A DNA stretch of 39,097 bases from an uncultured Alphaproteobacteria bacterium (GCA_937872985.1 CALMUW010000006.1:1-39097), one strand, 5' to 3'. Counted from the stretch's first letter, positions 1 to 8,908 are shown. Notes: a model not told the origin generated them from the sequence alone. Numbers and translations are program-made.

Positions 1-41
1 AGTGATCCGGACACCTCCAGAACCCGTCTTCTCACCCCACC

Positions 42-1430
42 TTACCTTTTCACCATCCCCCCATGGAGCGCGCCCCCCCCGCCGGCCCCCGCCTGCACCA
101 GTGCCGCCATGTCTTCCACGGCCACACGGGGCATGTCGCCAAGGCACACGAGAGCCGCCGTCACCTCCGGCCCCAGGGCGGCAATGCCCGTCCTGAGCGA
201 ACGCGCAAGACCCTGCGCGTAATTTTCATTGTGCACCAGCCGCAGCGGCAGCCCCGCCAGCGCCGCGGCGACCCCTTCGGCATCATGCCCGGTCACCACG
301 ATCACCTCGGCCAGCCCGAGGCCCACCAGTTTTTCCGCCACCCGGCGCACCAGCGGCGCGCCCGCCACCGGCTCCAGCAATTTCGTGCGTCCCATGCGCC
401 GCGACTGGCCCGCCGCCAGCACCAGCCCCGCCACATGGCCCTGACGGCGCAGCCCCCCGGCATCGCGCGGGCTGGGGCGCGAGGCAATCTCGGACAAAAG
501 CCCGCCAACCCCCATGGCACCAAGATCGAGCGGCCCCGGCGTCAGCCCCGCCATCACCCGTTCCAGCACCAGATCAAAGCCGTTGCGCTTCAGCGACCGC
601 GCGCAACTGGGCACGCCGATGACCGGCACGCCGCGCAATTCCGCCAGCAGCAGCAGATTGCCGGGGTCCACCGGCAGGCCGAAGTGACTAAGGCGCCCGC
701 CCGCCGCCACAATGCCCTGGGGCACCACATCGCCACGGTCGGCAATGGCCGCCTCGCCCGCCACCAGCACCACATCGTGGTCCGCCATTTCGCTCAACGC
801 GGCGGCAATGGCGGATATGGCATGGGCCACGCGCCGCACCGTGGCCACCCTGCCGCCCAGTGCTTCCACCCGCGCCGCCGTGGCAGCCTCGGCCTTGTCG
901 GCGAGAGAGGCCTTGCCCCGCTCCGTCCGGGTGATGACCAGCCCCACCCGCTGCCGGACGAAGGGTGCCACCGTCATGGGCCGCGCCTCCGCCTCGCCCC
1001 GCGCCACCACGGGTTCGCCCATGGCATAGGGAATGATTTTCACCGTGGCCACCAATTCGCCCGCCTGCACCCGGCGGAAGGGCGGCAGCGTCGCCAGCGT
1101 CAGCCCTTCGTCAATGGCGTTGAGCGCCATGAGCGCCCCCTGATCCATGACCAGCAGCCCGGTCTGCGTGGCATGCAGATTGGCCCGGCCCGTGGCCGCC
1201 GGTGCCGCCGCCACGCCCGCGCCCGCCAGCCGCGCCGCCAGCCGCGCCGCCGCGGCATTCTCCGGCACATCACCGGCCGACAGCCGCGCCGCCATGACCT
1301 CGGTGATGCCCGCCGCCTGCAACCGGGCCACATCCTCTGCCGCCAGCACCCGGCCCTTGCGCAGGCCTGCCACCGAATGCGCCAGCACCGCCCCCACCGC
1401 CGCCGTGACCGGGATCAGGCCAAAGCGCAT
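42..1430 (-). CDS. molybdopterin-binding / MobA-like nucleotidyltransferase fusion, C-terminus lost
   Basis: The N-terminal half resembles MoeA/MogA-type molybdopterin-binding domains (the stretch containing VLVAGEAAIADRGDVVPQGI). The C-terminal half opens with the nucleotidyltransferase P-loop LVLAAGQSRRMG and later has LVCLGDMPR. Proteins of this fusion type are linked to making the cytidine-dinucleotide form of molybdenum cofactor for the xanthine/CO dehydrogenase family. The ATG at 1430 shares one base with the xdhC stop (TGATG), so the two genes are probably translationally coupled; a GTG lies one codon upstream. The reading frame ends at 42 in a low-complexity tail (AGAGGGGALHGG) coded by G runs. 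Relatives continue for roughly 60-70 more residues with a GNPVLW-like motif. Just past the stop, the same frame reads RVLEV, a possible remnant. The stop is therefore probably a frameshift or poor edge sequence. Family call fairly firm; exact role inferred. Confidence 0.8.
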   Translation of the reverse strand: MRFGLIPVTAAVGAVLAHSVAGLRKGRVLAAEDVARLQAAGITEVMAARLSAGDVPENAAAARLAARLAGAGVAAAPAATGRANLHATQTGLLVMDQGALMALNAIDEGLTLATLPPFRRVQAGELVATVKIIPYAMGEPVVARGEAEARPMTVAPFVRQRVGLVITRTERGKASLADKAEAATAARVEALGGRVATVRRVAHAISAIAAALSEMADHDVVLVAGEAAIADRGDVVPQGIVAAGGRLSHFGLPVDPGNLLLLAELRGVPVIGVPSCARSLKRNGFDLVLERVMAGLTPGPLDLGAMGVGGLLSEIASRPSPRDAGGLRRQGHVAGLVLAAGQSRRMGRTKLLEPVAGAPLVRRVAEKLVGLGLAEVIVVTGHDAEGVAAALAGLPLRLVHNENYAQGLARSLRTGIAALGPEVTAALVCLGDMPRVAVEDMAALVQAGAGGGGALHGGMVKR

Positions 1431-2377
1431 CACGCCCCCGCCCGCAGCGCGGCGATGATCTCCGCCATGATTGAAAGGGCGATTTCCGCTGCCCCCTCCG
1501 CCCCGATGGGGAGGCCGATGGGTGCCCGGATGCGGGCCAGCGCCGCCCCGTCCAGCCCACGCTGTTCCAGCCGCGCCAGCCGCTGGCCATGGGTTTTGCG
1601 CGACCCCAGCGCCCCCACATAAAACGCCGGGCTGGCGAGGGCCGCCAGCAGCGCCGGGTCATCGATCTTGGGATCATGGGTCAGCGCCGCCAGTGCCGTC
1701 CGCCCGTCCAGCCCCAGCTTCGGCACAACCTCGTCCGGCCAGGCCTCATGCAGTTCGTCAGCCGGAAACCGCGCCGCCGTGGCGAAGGCCCCGCGCGGAT
1801 CGATGACCGCCACCGCAAAGCCCGTCATGCGCGCCAGCGTGGCAAGATGCTGGGCAATGTGCACCGCCCCGGTGATGATCAGGCGCGGCTGCGGCGCATG
1901 GACGGCGATGAACTGCGCCCCATCCTCCGTCAGGCGCGAAGAACCCTGCACCTCGGCACCCGCCGTCACCAGCCGCGACTGGCCGCTGGCCAGATCGGTC
2001 ACCAGCGCCACCGCCTGCCGCCGGGCCAGCGCCTGCTCCACCTCGGTCAGGATCGTCACCAGTTCCGGCGTCATCTTCTGCACCAGAATGCGGATGCGTC
2101 CGCCGCAGGCCAGCCCCACCTTCCAGGCCGTCTCGTCGGCCACGCCGAACTCCAGAACCCGGGCCGTGCCCGTCTGCATCACGGTCAGCGCCTCGGTAAT
2201 GACCGCGCCCTCGACACAGCCGCCCGACACCGATCCCGCGAAATGGCCGTCCTCGTCCACAGCCAACTGGCTGCCCAGGGGCTGCGGTGCCGATCCCCAG
2301 GTGGCAATAACCGTCGCCAGCGCACCGGACTTGCCCGCCCTGGCCCATTCCATCGCCTGTCCTGCCGCTGTGCTCAT
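1430..2377 (-). CDS. XdhC/CoxF-family molybdenum hydroxylase maturation protein
   Basis: This 315-residue protein has the two-part XdhC layout. The N-terminal domain has ATVIATWGSAPQPLGSQL and then GSVSGGCVEGAV. A C-terminal Rossmann-like domain has ITGAVHIAQHLATLA, VIDPRGAFATAARFP and YVGALGSRKTHGQR. Family members bind the molybdenum cofactor and help load it, often sulfurated, into xanthine dehydrogenase-like enzymes. The frame is open upstream to 2548, but homology to family N-termini begins at MSTAAGQAMEWARAG, so I place the start at 2377; 2422 is an alternative with no better ribosome site. It is divergent from the DUF2585 gene, with 61 bases between the two starts. The downstream MobA-like gene overlaps its stop. 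No molybdenum hydroxylase structural gene is visible in the window, so the client enzyme must be encoded elsewhere. Confidence 0.9.
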   Translation of the reverse strand: MSTAAGQAMEWARAGKSGALATVIATWGSAPQPLGSQLAVDEDGHFAGSVSGGCVEGAVITEALTVMQTGTARVLEFGVADETAWKVGLACGGRIRILVQKMTPELVTILTEVEQALARRQAVALVTDLASGQSRLVTAGAEVQGSSRLTEDGAQFIAVHAPQPRLIITGAVHIAQHLATLARMTGFAVAVIDPRGAFATAARFPADELHEAWPDEVVPKLGLDGRTALAALTHDPKIDDPALLAALASPAFYVGALGSRKTHGQRLARLEQRGLDGAALARIRAPIGLPIGAEGAAEIALSIMAEIIAALRAGA

Positions 2378-2438
2378 GTGCAATGCTGACGCAAATTCCT
2401 GTGACGCCCCGTGGGGAATCATCTTAAGCCATGTCGCC

Positions 2439-3071
2439 ATGACGCCGCAAACCTCCCCCCGCGCCCGCTGGCTCTGGCTCTTGCCGCTGGTTCTCTTTCT
2501 CGTGGTCGGGGCCGTGCTTCTGGCCATGGGGCGCGAGCCCCTGTGCAAGTGCGGTTATGTGAAGCTCTGGCACGGCATCGTCTACAGTTCGGAGAATTCA
2601 CAGCACCTCACCGACTGGTACACGCCCTCGCACATCATCCACGGCTTCCTCTTCTATGCCCTGTTCTTCTGGCTGGGGCGGCGGTGGCCGCTGGCGCTGC
2701 GCCTTGCCGCCGCCGTGGCGGGGGGAGGGGCCCGGGAGATCTTCGAGGACTCCGGTTTCATCATCAACCGCCACCGCGAGGCCCCCATCCCGCTGGGTTA
2801 CTATGGCGACAGCGTCATCAATTCGCTTTCGGATGTGGCGGCCATGGTCGCGGGCTTCTTCATCGCCCACCGCATCCCGTGGCGGCTCACCGCCGCTGCC
2901 GCCATCGCCATGGAACTCTTCACCGCTTTCATGATCCGCGACAACCTGGCCCTCAATGTCATCATGCTGCTGGCCCCCAATGACGCCATCAAGGCCTGGC
3001 AGGCCGAGGGCGGCCCCATGAGCGGCACCCCTCCCACCATCCTTCCGGCTACCGCCCCGGCCACGCCGTGA
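2439..3071 (+). CDS. DUF2585 (UPF0314) family membrane protein
   Basis: The 210-residue product matches the alphaproteobacterial UPF0314/DUF2585 family. Recognisable blocks are LCKCGYVKLWHG, SSENSQHLTDWYTPSHIIHG, YYGDSVINSLSDV and IRDNLALNVIMLL. Hydrophobic segments lie near residues 10-30, 65-90, 125-150 and 150-170, so it is an inner-membrane protein with about four to five helices. The function of the family is unknown. The start is the first ATG of the conserved frame; the frame is open far upstream, but that part is antisense to xdhC. Seven bases separate its stop from the metallophosphoesterase start, suggesting one transcript. The last 25 residues (GGPMSGTPPTILPATAPATP) are a low-complexity tail. 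Confidence 0.88.
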   Translation: MTPQTSPRARWLWLLPLVLFLVVGAVLLAMGREPLCKCGYVKLWHGIVYSSENSQHLTDWYTPSHIIHGFLFYALFFWLGRRWPLALRLAAAVAGGGAREIFEDSGFIINRHREAPIPLGYYGDSVINSLSDVAAMVAGFFIAHRIPWRLTAAAAIAMELFTAFMIRDNLALNVIMLLAPNDAIKAWQAEGGPMSGTPPTILPATAPATP

Positions 3072-3078
3072 CCACGCC

Positions 3079-3957
3079 ATGAACCGCCGCGGCTTCTTCC
3101 GTTTCCTTGGCGGCCTCATCGCATCGGGGGTTGCGCTCACCGCCTATGGCGTGGGCGTGGAGCCCCGTCTCCGTCTCAGCATCACGCGCTATGCCCTCAC
3201 CCCGCCGCGCTGGACGCCAGGGCTGAAACTCCGTCTGGTGCTGCTGGCCGACCCCCATCTCACTCACCCCATGATGCCGCTGGCCCGCTGGCGGCAGATC
3301 ATCAGCCGCGCCAATGCGCTTGACGGTGACATGATCCTGCTGCTCGGCGATTATCTCTCGGGTCACCGCTTCCGCCGCCACAAGGTCGCCATGGCCGACA
3401 TGGCGCGGGAGGCCGCCGTCCTTGCCGCCCCGCTGGGCGTGCGTGCCATCATCGGCAATCATGACTGGTGGGAGGATGACCGCGCGCAGGCCAGCGGTCA
3501 GGGGCCGACGGAAGCTCAGACGGCGCTCGAGTCCGTGGGCATTCCCGTGCTGGTCAACCGCGCCGAACTCATGCGCAAGGACGGCCTGCCCTTCTGGCTC
3601 GCCGGCACCGACAGCATGGTCGCCATCCGCCGCACCTTCGCGTCCCGCGCCGACCTCGCCGGAACCCTGGCCCAGGTGAGCGGTGAGGCTCCCGTCATTC
3701 TCATGGCCCATGAGCCGGATCAGTTCGTGGAAGTGCCGGAGCGCGTGTCCCTCACCCTGTCCGGCCACACCCACGGCGGCCAGATCCGGCTCTTCGGCTG
3801 GTCGCCGGTGACCCCCTCCTCCTTCGGCAACCGCTTTGCCTATGGCCATGTGGTGGAGGATGGCCGCCACCTCATTGTTTCCGGCGGCCTGGGCTGTTCC
3901 ATGCTGCCGCTGCGCATCGGCGTGCCGCCGGAAATCGTGGTCCTCGATCTGGGGTAA
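3079..3957 (+). CDS. Tat-exported metallophosphoesterase (YaeI/calcineurin-like)
   Basis: This is a calcineurin-like phosphoesterase of 292 residues. Metal-ligand motifs appear in order: LLADPHL (D58, H60), LLGDYLSG (D91), IIGNHDWW (N127, H128), LMAHEPD and SGHTHGGQ. The N-terminus MNRRGFFRFLGG followed by a hydrophobic run looks like a twin-arginine signal or signal anchor, so the enzyme probably acts at the periplasmic face. Related YaeI-type proteins hydrolyse phosphodiester bonds, some in lipid headgroups; the substrate here cannot be told from sequence. It follows the DUF2585 gene closely and ends at a strong terminator hairpin just downstream. Confidence 0.9.
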   Translation: MNRRGFFRFLGGLIASGVALTAYGVGVEPRLRLSITRYALTPPRWTPGLKLRLVLLADPHLTHPMMPLARWRQIISRANALDGDMILLLGDYLSGHRFRRHKVAMADMAREAAVLAAPLGVRAIIGNHDWWEDDRAQASGQGPTEAQTALESVGIPVLVNRAELMRKDGLPFWLAGTDSMVAIRRTFASRADLAGTLAQVSGEAPVILMAHEPDQFVEVPERVSLTLSGHTHGGQIRLFGWSPVTPSSFGNRFAYGHVVEDGRHLIVSGGLGCSMLPLRIGVPPEIVVLDLG

Positions 3958-3961
3958 TAAA

Positions 3962-3985
3962 AAAGCCCGTCACCGGACGGGCTTT
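3962..3985. terminator. bidirectional intrinsic terminator
   Basis: A perfect 10-bp stem, AAAGCCCGTC with GACGGGCTTT, closes a 4-base loop. It lies between the converging metallophosphoesterase (stop 3957) and L,D-transpeptidase (stop 4007) genes. A and T runs flank the stem on both sides, so it can serve both strands. Confidence 0.85.
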
Positions 3986-4006
3986 GCGTCAGGCGATCGC
4001 GCTGGC

Positions 4007-4492
4007 CTATTCGGTGATGGTGATGCGCGTGGCCCGCGGGCCGTATTCCTGCACCAGCGCATAAAGCCGGGCCGCATTGTTGGGGTGCAGGCGCACACAG
4101 CCATGCGACGCCGGACGGCCCAGTGCCCGCACATGGCCCGAACCGTGGATGGCATAGCCGCCCTTGAAGAAGATGGCGTTGGGCATGGGCGCGTTGTCAT
4201 ATTTTCGTGAATGATAGACGCGCGCCATGCGCTGCACCCGATAGCGGCCGCGCGGCGTCCAATAGCCTGCGCGCGCCGTGGACACCTTCCAATGGGCATA
4301 GGGGAAGCCATGCACCCTGACCGACATGGACTGCGAGGAAATGTCGATGGTGATATTCACCGGCCTGGATTTGGAATTGCCCCCTGCCGGCGCGGTGGAA
4401 CCCCCGAAAAACCAGCCCATGGACGCTTCCGCTGAAGGCACGGCCAACATCATCACCGCCGCGGCGGCCAGCACAATGGATTTCAGTTTCAT
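4007..4492 (-). CDS. L,D-transpeptidase (YkuD domain)
   Basis: A 161-residue exported YkuD-domain protein. Residues 1-23 are a signal peptide (KLK, hydrophobic core, cleavage near AEA). The catalytic block is IHGSGHVRALGRPASHGCVRL, with H116, H130 and nucleophile C132. Such enzymes make 3-3 cross-links in peptidoglycan or attach proteins to it, using a tetrapeptide donor. The start is set by GGAGGA five bases before the ATG at 4492; the longer frame to 4534 lacks such a site. It is a compact version without a LysM or other binding domain, like many alphaproteobacterial paralogues. Monocistronic, ending at the shared terminator. Confidence 0.93.
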   Translation of the reverse strand: MKLKSIVLAAAAVMMLAVPSAEASMGWFFGGSTAPAGGNSKSRPVNITIDISSQSMSVRVHGFPYAHWKVSTARAGYWTPRGRYRVQRMARVYHSRKYDNAPMPNAIFFKGGYAIHGSGHVRALGRPASHGCVRLHPNNAARLYALVQEYGPRATRITITE

Positions 4493-4570
4493 GTTTTCCT
4501 CCCAGCAGAGTTGCCCCCTCCGCCGTCCGGCCATAGCACTTCAGACCTTAATTTTCTTCAACCGGCATGC

Positions 4571-5815
4571 TCAATCGAACAGGAATTCGCGCCCCACCTT
4601 CACCCGCTGCTCGCCGTCATAGGCGATGATGTCGGCGGTGGCATAGGTCTCGCTGAAGGTGGCGGGCAGGAACGATCCCGTGCCTACCAGATCGAGCGGC
4701 GCCTTGGCCGCCCCCATGATCTGGCATTTCTGCGGATCGAAGCCGGAGGAACCGACGATCTGCGCCTCCTTGAATCCGGCCCGGTCCAGCGCCAGCCGGG
4801 TGTGGATGATGGCCGCCACCGACACACCCTTGCCGAAGAGGATGCGGCGCACCTTGTCCACCAGGATGTTGGAGGGATCGAGCTGGAAGGCCCGGCCCCC
4901 CAGCACCTGTTCCACGATGTTGTATTCGCCGGAGACATCGAGCCACTGGCCCACCGTGTCCACCGACTTTTCATAGTCCAGTCCCTCGGCGAAGCGCCCG
5001 CCATGGGTGTCGAGCCGGACCCCGAAGACATGGCCCAGCCTGTGCAGCTTGGCCTCCTCGTAGAACCAGCGCGCACAGCGCAGCGAGTCGCGGATTTCCT
5101 CGCCCGTGTAGTCCACCAACGCATAAAGCGCCTTGGCCTCCGGCAGGGTCTGGGCGAAGAGTTTCAGCGCCTCCAGCACATCGCCCCTGGTGTAGCCCAC
5201 CAGGGCATGGGGCATGGTGCCCATGCCCTTCTCCGCCCCGAAGAAGGGGGCCGTCAGATCCTGCGATGAGCCGATGAAGCCCTTGACCTTGGGGTTGGAG
5301 CGCTTGGCCATGGCGCTGCCCACCGCCGCCCCATAGGAGGCGAGAATGTTCATCTCGGCACCCGAGGCATGGCGCGCATGCATGTCCATGAAGCCGGCGT
5401 CGGGAATCGCCCGGCACATCTCATAGGCGTTGTTGGCGGCCACACAGGGAAAGCCGATCTTCTGCAGCATCAGCGTTTCCACCTCGGACAGGTCCTTCAT
5501 GGAGCCGGTGATTTCCATGAGCTTGCGCTCGGAGGGCACCACCTCGCCTTCCGCCACCAGGCGGCGGATCTTCACCTTGGGCACCAGCGCGCGCGCCATG
5601 CGGATGGCCGGTTCCAGCGCCGCCACCACCCTGCGCCGCATGAAGACGGCGAAGGTCACCTCGGCATCGCCGTGCGCCGCCACGATCCGGCTGGTGTTGG
5701 TGAAATACTTGTCGGTCTGGGCCGACAGCGGCCCCGCCGCATGGGCCAGTTCAACCAGCCTGTCGAGAATGGCCGCGTGCGCCGGGCTGAGCTTGAAATC
5801 GTGGCGGTTGTCCAT
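4571..5815 (-). CDS. pncB: nicotinate phosphoribosyltransferase
   Basis: The 414-residue protein carries the fold and motifs of nicotinate phosphoribosyltransferase, which joins nicotinate to PRPP in NAD salvage, in the cytoplasm. Useful blocks are QTDKYFTNTSRI near the N-terminus, GTMPHALVGYT (the region holding the conserved histidine), VRLDTHGGRF and IVGSSGFDPQKC. The ATG at 5815 is chosen because GGAGGA sits five bases upstream; the frame is open to 5851. It appears to be a single-gene unit, with short gaps on both sides and neighbours in unrelated pathways. Confidence 0.9.
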   Translation of the reverse strand: MDNRHDFKLSPAHAAILDRLVELAHAAGPLSAQTDKYFTNTSRIVAAHGDAEVTFAVFMRRRVVAALEPAIRMARALVPKVKIRRLVAEGEVVPSERKLMEITGSMKDLSEVETLMLQKIGFPCVAANNAYEMCRAIPDAGFMDMHARHASGAEMNILASYGAAVGSAMAKRSNPKVKGFIGSSQDLTAPFFGAEKGMGTMPHALVGYTRGDVLEALKLFAQTLPEAKALYALVDYTGEEIRDSLRCARWFYEEAKLHRLGHVFGVRLDTHGGRFAEGLDYEKSVDTVGQWLDVSGEYNIVEQVLGGRAFQLDPSNILVDKVRRILFGKGVSVAAIIHTRLALDRAGFKEAQIVGSSGFDPQKCQIMGAAKAPLDLVGTGSFLPATFSETYATADIIAYDGEQRVKVGREFLFD

Positions 5816-5896
5816 GGGCGTCCTCCGGACCATTTGCGCCGGATTTAGCACAGGGCGCGCGCCGCCAACAAACCGAAAACGGCAGGCGGCCCGCCG

Positions 5897-6664
5897 TCAC
5901 CCCTCAAGCACCGCCGCCGCCCCCTGGCGCAGCATTTCCACATCGGTCGCGGCGGCAAGGAAGCGATAGCCCAATTGCTCATAGACCGAGATGTTGCTGG
6001 CCCGCCCGGCAAAGGCCCCGGCGATCAGCCCGCGCGCCCGGGCGGCGGCGGCAATGTCGCGCATGGCCGACAGTGTCTCCGGCCCCGCCGTGGCAATCTC
6101 CTCGCCCGCCGACAGGGCAATCGACAGGTCATTGGGCCCGACGAACAGGCCGTCCAGCCCCTCCACCGCGGCAATCTCCTTGACCCGCGCCAGTGCCAGC
6201 CGGGTCTCGATCATGGCGAAAACCATGGTGAGGTCATTGGCTTCGCGCAGGTAATCCGCCGCCGCCAGGCCCGAGGCCTGCACCCCGGCATAACCGCCCC
6301 AGCTCCGCCCGCCGCGCGGCGGAAACTTGGCCGCCTGCACCAGCCGCTCGGCTTCGGAGGCGGAATTGATCAGCGGCGCAATCACCACCGAAGCGCCCAT
6401 GTCCAGCGCCTGTCCGACCAGTCCCGGATCGGCCGAGAGCGTGCGCACGATGAGGGGCCGGGCCAGCGCCGTGACCGCCTGGGCCATGGCCGCCGCCTCG
6501 GAAAAGCCGATCAGGCCATGTTGCAAGTCAAGCGCCACGCCCTCAAAGGGCAGGCGCGCCAGTTGCCCCGCCAGCGCCACCCCCGGCAGGCTGGCCCAGG
6601 AAAACAGAAAGGGACCGGACTCCCTGAGCCGGTCCCTGATGCCGAAGCCGGGGCTGGGGCCCAT
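5897..6664 (-). CDS. HpcH/HpaI-family aldolase
   Basis: A 255-residue class II (metal-dependent) aldolase of the HpaI/GarL family, which cleaves 2-keto-3-deoxy acids to pyruvate plus an aldehyde. Visible family residues: H49 in ALDLQHG, R74 in IVRTLS, metal ligands E153 in MIETRLA and D179 in GLFVGPNDLS. The natural substrate cannot be inferred. It follows the zeta-subunit gene with only four bases between that stop and its ATG; GGAAGG lies about eight bases upstream. The two genes are thus probably co-transcribed although their roles seem unrelated. Confidence 0.88.
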   Translation of the reverse strand: MGPSPGFGIRDRLRESGPFLFSWASLPGVALAGQLARLPFEGVALDLQHGLIGFSEAAAMAQAVTALARPLIVRTLSADPGLVGQALDMGASVVIAPLINSASEAERLVQAAKFPPRGGRSWGGYAGVQASGLAAADYLREANDLTMVFAMIETRLALARVKEIAAVEGLDGLFVGPNDLSIALSAGEEIATAGPETLSAMRDIAAAARARGLIAGAFAGRASNISVYEQLGYRFLAAATDVEMLRQGAAAVLEG

Positions 6665-6668
6665 GGCC

Positions 6669-6992
6669 TTACCCTTCCTTGCTCACCTGCTCCATGGCCT
6701 GCAGGAGAAGCTCCTCCATGGTGCGGCGGATCTGGTGGTCGGACTGGGCAATCTTGCGGGCGTCGAGATCAGCCCGGATCTTGCGGAACACGTCGTCATC
6801 GCCCGCCTCCTCGAAGTCGGCGGCCACCACGTCCTTGGCATAGGCTTCGGCCTCGGCCCCGGTCAGACCCATTTTCTCCGCCGCCCACAGGCCCAGCAGC
6901 TTGTTGCGCCGGGCCGTGGCCTTGAATCTCAACTCCTCGTCATGGGCGAACTTCTTCTCAAAGCCTTCCTGGCGCTTGTCGAAGGTGGTCAT
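6669..6992 (-). CDS. F1F0-ATPase inhibitor zeta subunit (DUF1476)
   Basis: The 107-residue product begins MTTFDKRQEGFEKKFAHDEEL and matches the alphaproteobacterial DUF1476 family. In Paracoccus this protein is the zeta subunit that blocks ATP hydrolysis by F1. It is predicted all-helical with many charged residues, as in the family. The ATG at 6992 has GGAG eight bases upstream; the upstream extension to 7079 is not conserved-looking. It is divergent from purC across about 250 bases and is followed at once by the HpaI aldolase. Confidence 0.9.
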   Translation of the reverse strand: MTTFDKRQEGFEKKFAHDEELRFKATARRNKLLGLWAAEKMGLTGAEAEAYAKDVVAADFEEAGDDDVFRKIRADLDARKIAQSDHQIRRTMEELLLQAMEQVSKEG

Positions 6993-7242
6993 GGCGGTCA
7001 CTCCGTGAAAATCACTGCTCAGGAGATAGCGGTCGCAAGGCCTCAAATCAACCGTCCTGTGGGCGGCAAAAGGCGGCACCGGCCCTGTCCTCCCCCGGTG
7101 GAAAGCGGGCCAAAACGATTGTGCCCGGGGGGCCTATCCTGTAAGACCGCCCGTGAAACCGGGGCCTGGCCCCGATCCCGTCATTTCGCACCAGACCTGC
7201 CCGATTGGCGGGGCTCATGGGCATCGCATGAGGCGCACCACC

Positions 7243-8013
7243 ATGAACAATCGCCGCACCCGCATCTACGAGGGCAAGGCCAAGATTCTCTACGAGGGCC
7301 CGGAGCCGGGCACCATCGTGGTCCACTACAAGGACGACGCCACCGCCTTCAACGCCCAGAAGAAGGCCGTGATCGACGGCAAGGGCGTGCTGAACCAGCG
7401 CATCTCGGAATTCATCTTCACCAAGCTCAACGAACTGGGCCTGCCCACCCATTTCATCCGCAGCCTCAACATGCGCGAGCAACTGGTGCGCTCGGTCGAG
7501 ATCATTCCACTGGAAGTGATCGTGCGCAATGTCGCCGCCGGCTCGCTGGCCAAGCGCCTCGGGCTGGAGGAAGGTCAGGCGCTGCCTCGCTCCATCATCG
7601 AGTTCTGCTACAAGAACGATGCCCTGGGCGATCCCATGGTGTCGGAGGAGCACATCACCGCCTTCGGCTGGGCCAGTCCCCAGGAAATCGACGACATCAT
7701 GCACATGTCGATCCGCATCAATGATTTCCTCACCGGCCTGTTCCTCGGCATCGGCATCCGCCTGGTCGACTTCAAGATCGAGTTTGGCCGCCTGTTCGAC
7801 GGCGACATGATGCGCGTCGTGCTGGCCGACGAGATCAGCCCCGATTCCTGCCGCCTGTGGGACATCAAGACCAACGACAAGCTGGACAAGGACCGCTTCC
7901 GCCGCGACATGGGCGGTCTGGTCGAAGCCTATCAGGAAGTGGCCCGCCGCCTCGGCATCATCGGCGAGGACAAGCCGGAGCGCAGCCGCCCCACCCTCGT
8001 GAAATCCGATTGA
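7243..8013 (+). CDS. purC: phosphoribosylaminoimidazole-succinocarboxamide synthase
   Basis: SAICAR synthetase joins CAIR and aspartate using ATP in purine synthesis. The 256-residue sequence shows [21 protein letters not shown], the [19 protein letters not shown] block, VDFKIEFGR and [14 protein letters not shown], all characteristic of PurC. The start is taken as [11 protein letters not shown] at 7243, with GAGG nine bases upstream; an ATG at 7228 is possible. It heads the cluster purC-purS-(psiE-like)-purQ-(FMN reductase)-purL. Its stop is 12 bases before the purS start chosen here. Confidence 0.96.
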   Translation: MNNRRTRIYEGKAKILYEGPEPGTIVVHYKDDATAFNAQKKAVIDGKGVLNQRISEFIFTKLNELGLPTHFIRSLNMREQLVRSVEIIPLEVIVRNVAAGSLAKRLGLEEGQALPRSIIEFCYKNDALGDPMVSEEHITAFGWASPQEIDDIMHMSIRINDFLTGLFLGIGIRLVDFKIEFGRLFDGDMMRVVLADEISPDSCRLWDIKTNDKLDKDRFRRDMGGLVEAYQEVARRLGIIGEDKPERSRPTLVKSD

Positions 8014-8025
8014 TTGGTGAGCATG

Positions 8026-8265
8026 ATGAAAGCCAAGGTGAAGGTCACCCTCAAGAACGGCGTGCTGGACCCGCAAGGAAAGGCCATTGAAGGCGCCCTC
8101 GGCTCCCTCGGCTTCTTCGGGGTGGAGCATGTGCGCCAGGGCAAGTATTTCGAGATCGACCTGGCCGAAAAGGATCCGGCGAAGGCGCGCGAACAGGTCA
8201 GGGCCATGTGCGACAAGCTCATCGCCAACACGGTGATCGAGAACTACGACATCGAACTGGGCTGA
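8026..8265 (+). CDS. purS: FGAM synthase subunit PurS
   Basis: The 79-residue product (MKAKVKVTLKNGVLDPQGKAI...) matches PurS, the small subunit that bridges PurL and the PurQ glutaminase in the three-part phosphoribosylformylglycinamidine synthase. The ATG at 8026 is preferred because GGTGAG stands four bases upstream. ATG 8023, GTG 8017 and TTG 8014 are in the same frame and cannot be excluded. It directly follows purC. Confidence 0.94.
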   Translation: MKAKVKVTLKNGVLDPQGKAIEGALGSLGFFGVEHVRQGKYFEIDLAEKDPAKAREQVRAMCDKLIANTVIENYDIELG

Positions 8266-8378
8266 ACCCCGACGCTTTCCTGCCCTGAATAATTGTCAGT
8301 TTGCGCGCCGGGTGTGCCGTGCCACTGTGCCGCCCTGCGTGGGGTGCGGCGGTTCCGGACAGAACTCCGGGGACCGGC

Positions 8379-8843
8379 ATGAACATCAGATCAATGGACG
8401 TCCAGAAGGCCACATCGCGCCTGCGCACCATCGCCGATCCCATCGGCCACCTGCTCACCGAAACCTTCCATTTCCTCGGCCTCTTCGCCATCGGCGGGGC
8501 CACCGTCTGGGCGGCTTTCCTGGCCTTCCTGAAAATGGTCGAGGCGGGCCATGCCTCCATCGAGGACCTGCTGCTGCTTTTCATCTACCTGGAAATCGGC
8601 TCCATGGTCGGCATCTATTTCAAGACCAACCACATGCCGGTGCGCTTTCTGGTCTATGTCGGCATCACCGCCCTCACCCGCCACCTCATCGGCTTCGTGC
8701 AGCATGATGTGGAGCCCGACATGGGCGTCATCTACCTCTCGGTCGCCACGCTCATCATGGCGGGCGCGGTCTTCGTCATCCGCTACACCTCCTACAACTA
8801 TCCCAACCGCCAGGACGCGGCGGGCGAAACCAATACCGACTGA
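8379..8843 (+). CDS. PsiE-like phosphate-starvation-inducible membrane protein
   Basis: The 154-residue product has about four transmembrane helices (near residues 27-50, 63-80, 88-105 and 115-135). It carries the PsiE-family pattern [40 protein letters not shown]. PsiE is an inner-membrane protein induced by phosphate starvation in E. coli; its biochemical role is unknown. The start at 8379 has GGGGA six bases upstream. It lies on the same strand between purS and purQ, with 113 bases before it and 65 after. These gaps could hold its own signals or it may ride on the purine transcript. Confidence 0.85.
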   Translation: MNIRSMDVQKATSRLRTIADPIGHLLTETFHFLGLFAIGGATVWAAFLAFLKMVEAGHASIEDLLLLFIYLEIGSMVGIYFKTNHMPVRFLVYVGITALTRHLIGFVQHDVEPDMGVIYLSVATLIMAGAVFVIRYTSYNYPNRQDAAGETNTD

Positions 8844-8908
8844 CAAGTCAAGGCGCACTATTCCCAAGGCCCGCCGCCTCGGATAAGAGGGGCGGCAGGA
8901 GTGCGCCC

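Noticed and set aside
7000..7242. Purine-responsive promoter or riboswitch ahead of purC
   Set aside because: I could not find a convincing -35/-10 pair, a purine-box repeat or a riboswitch fold in this gap.
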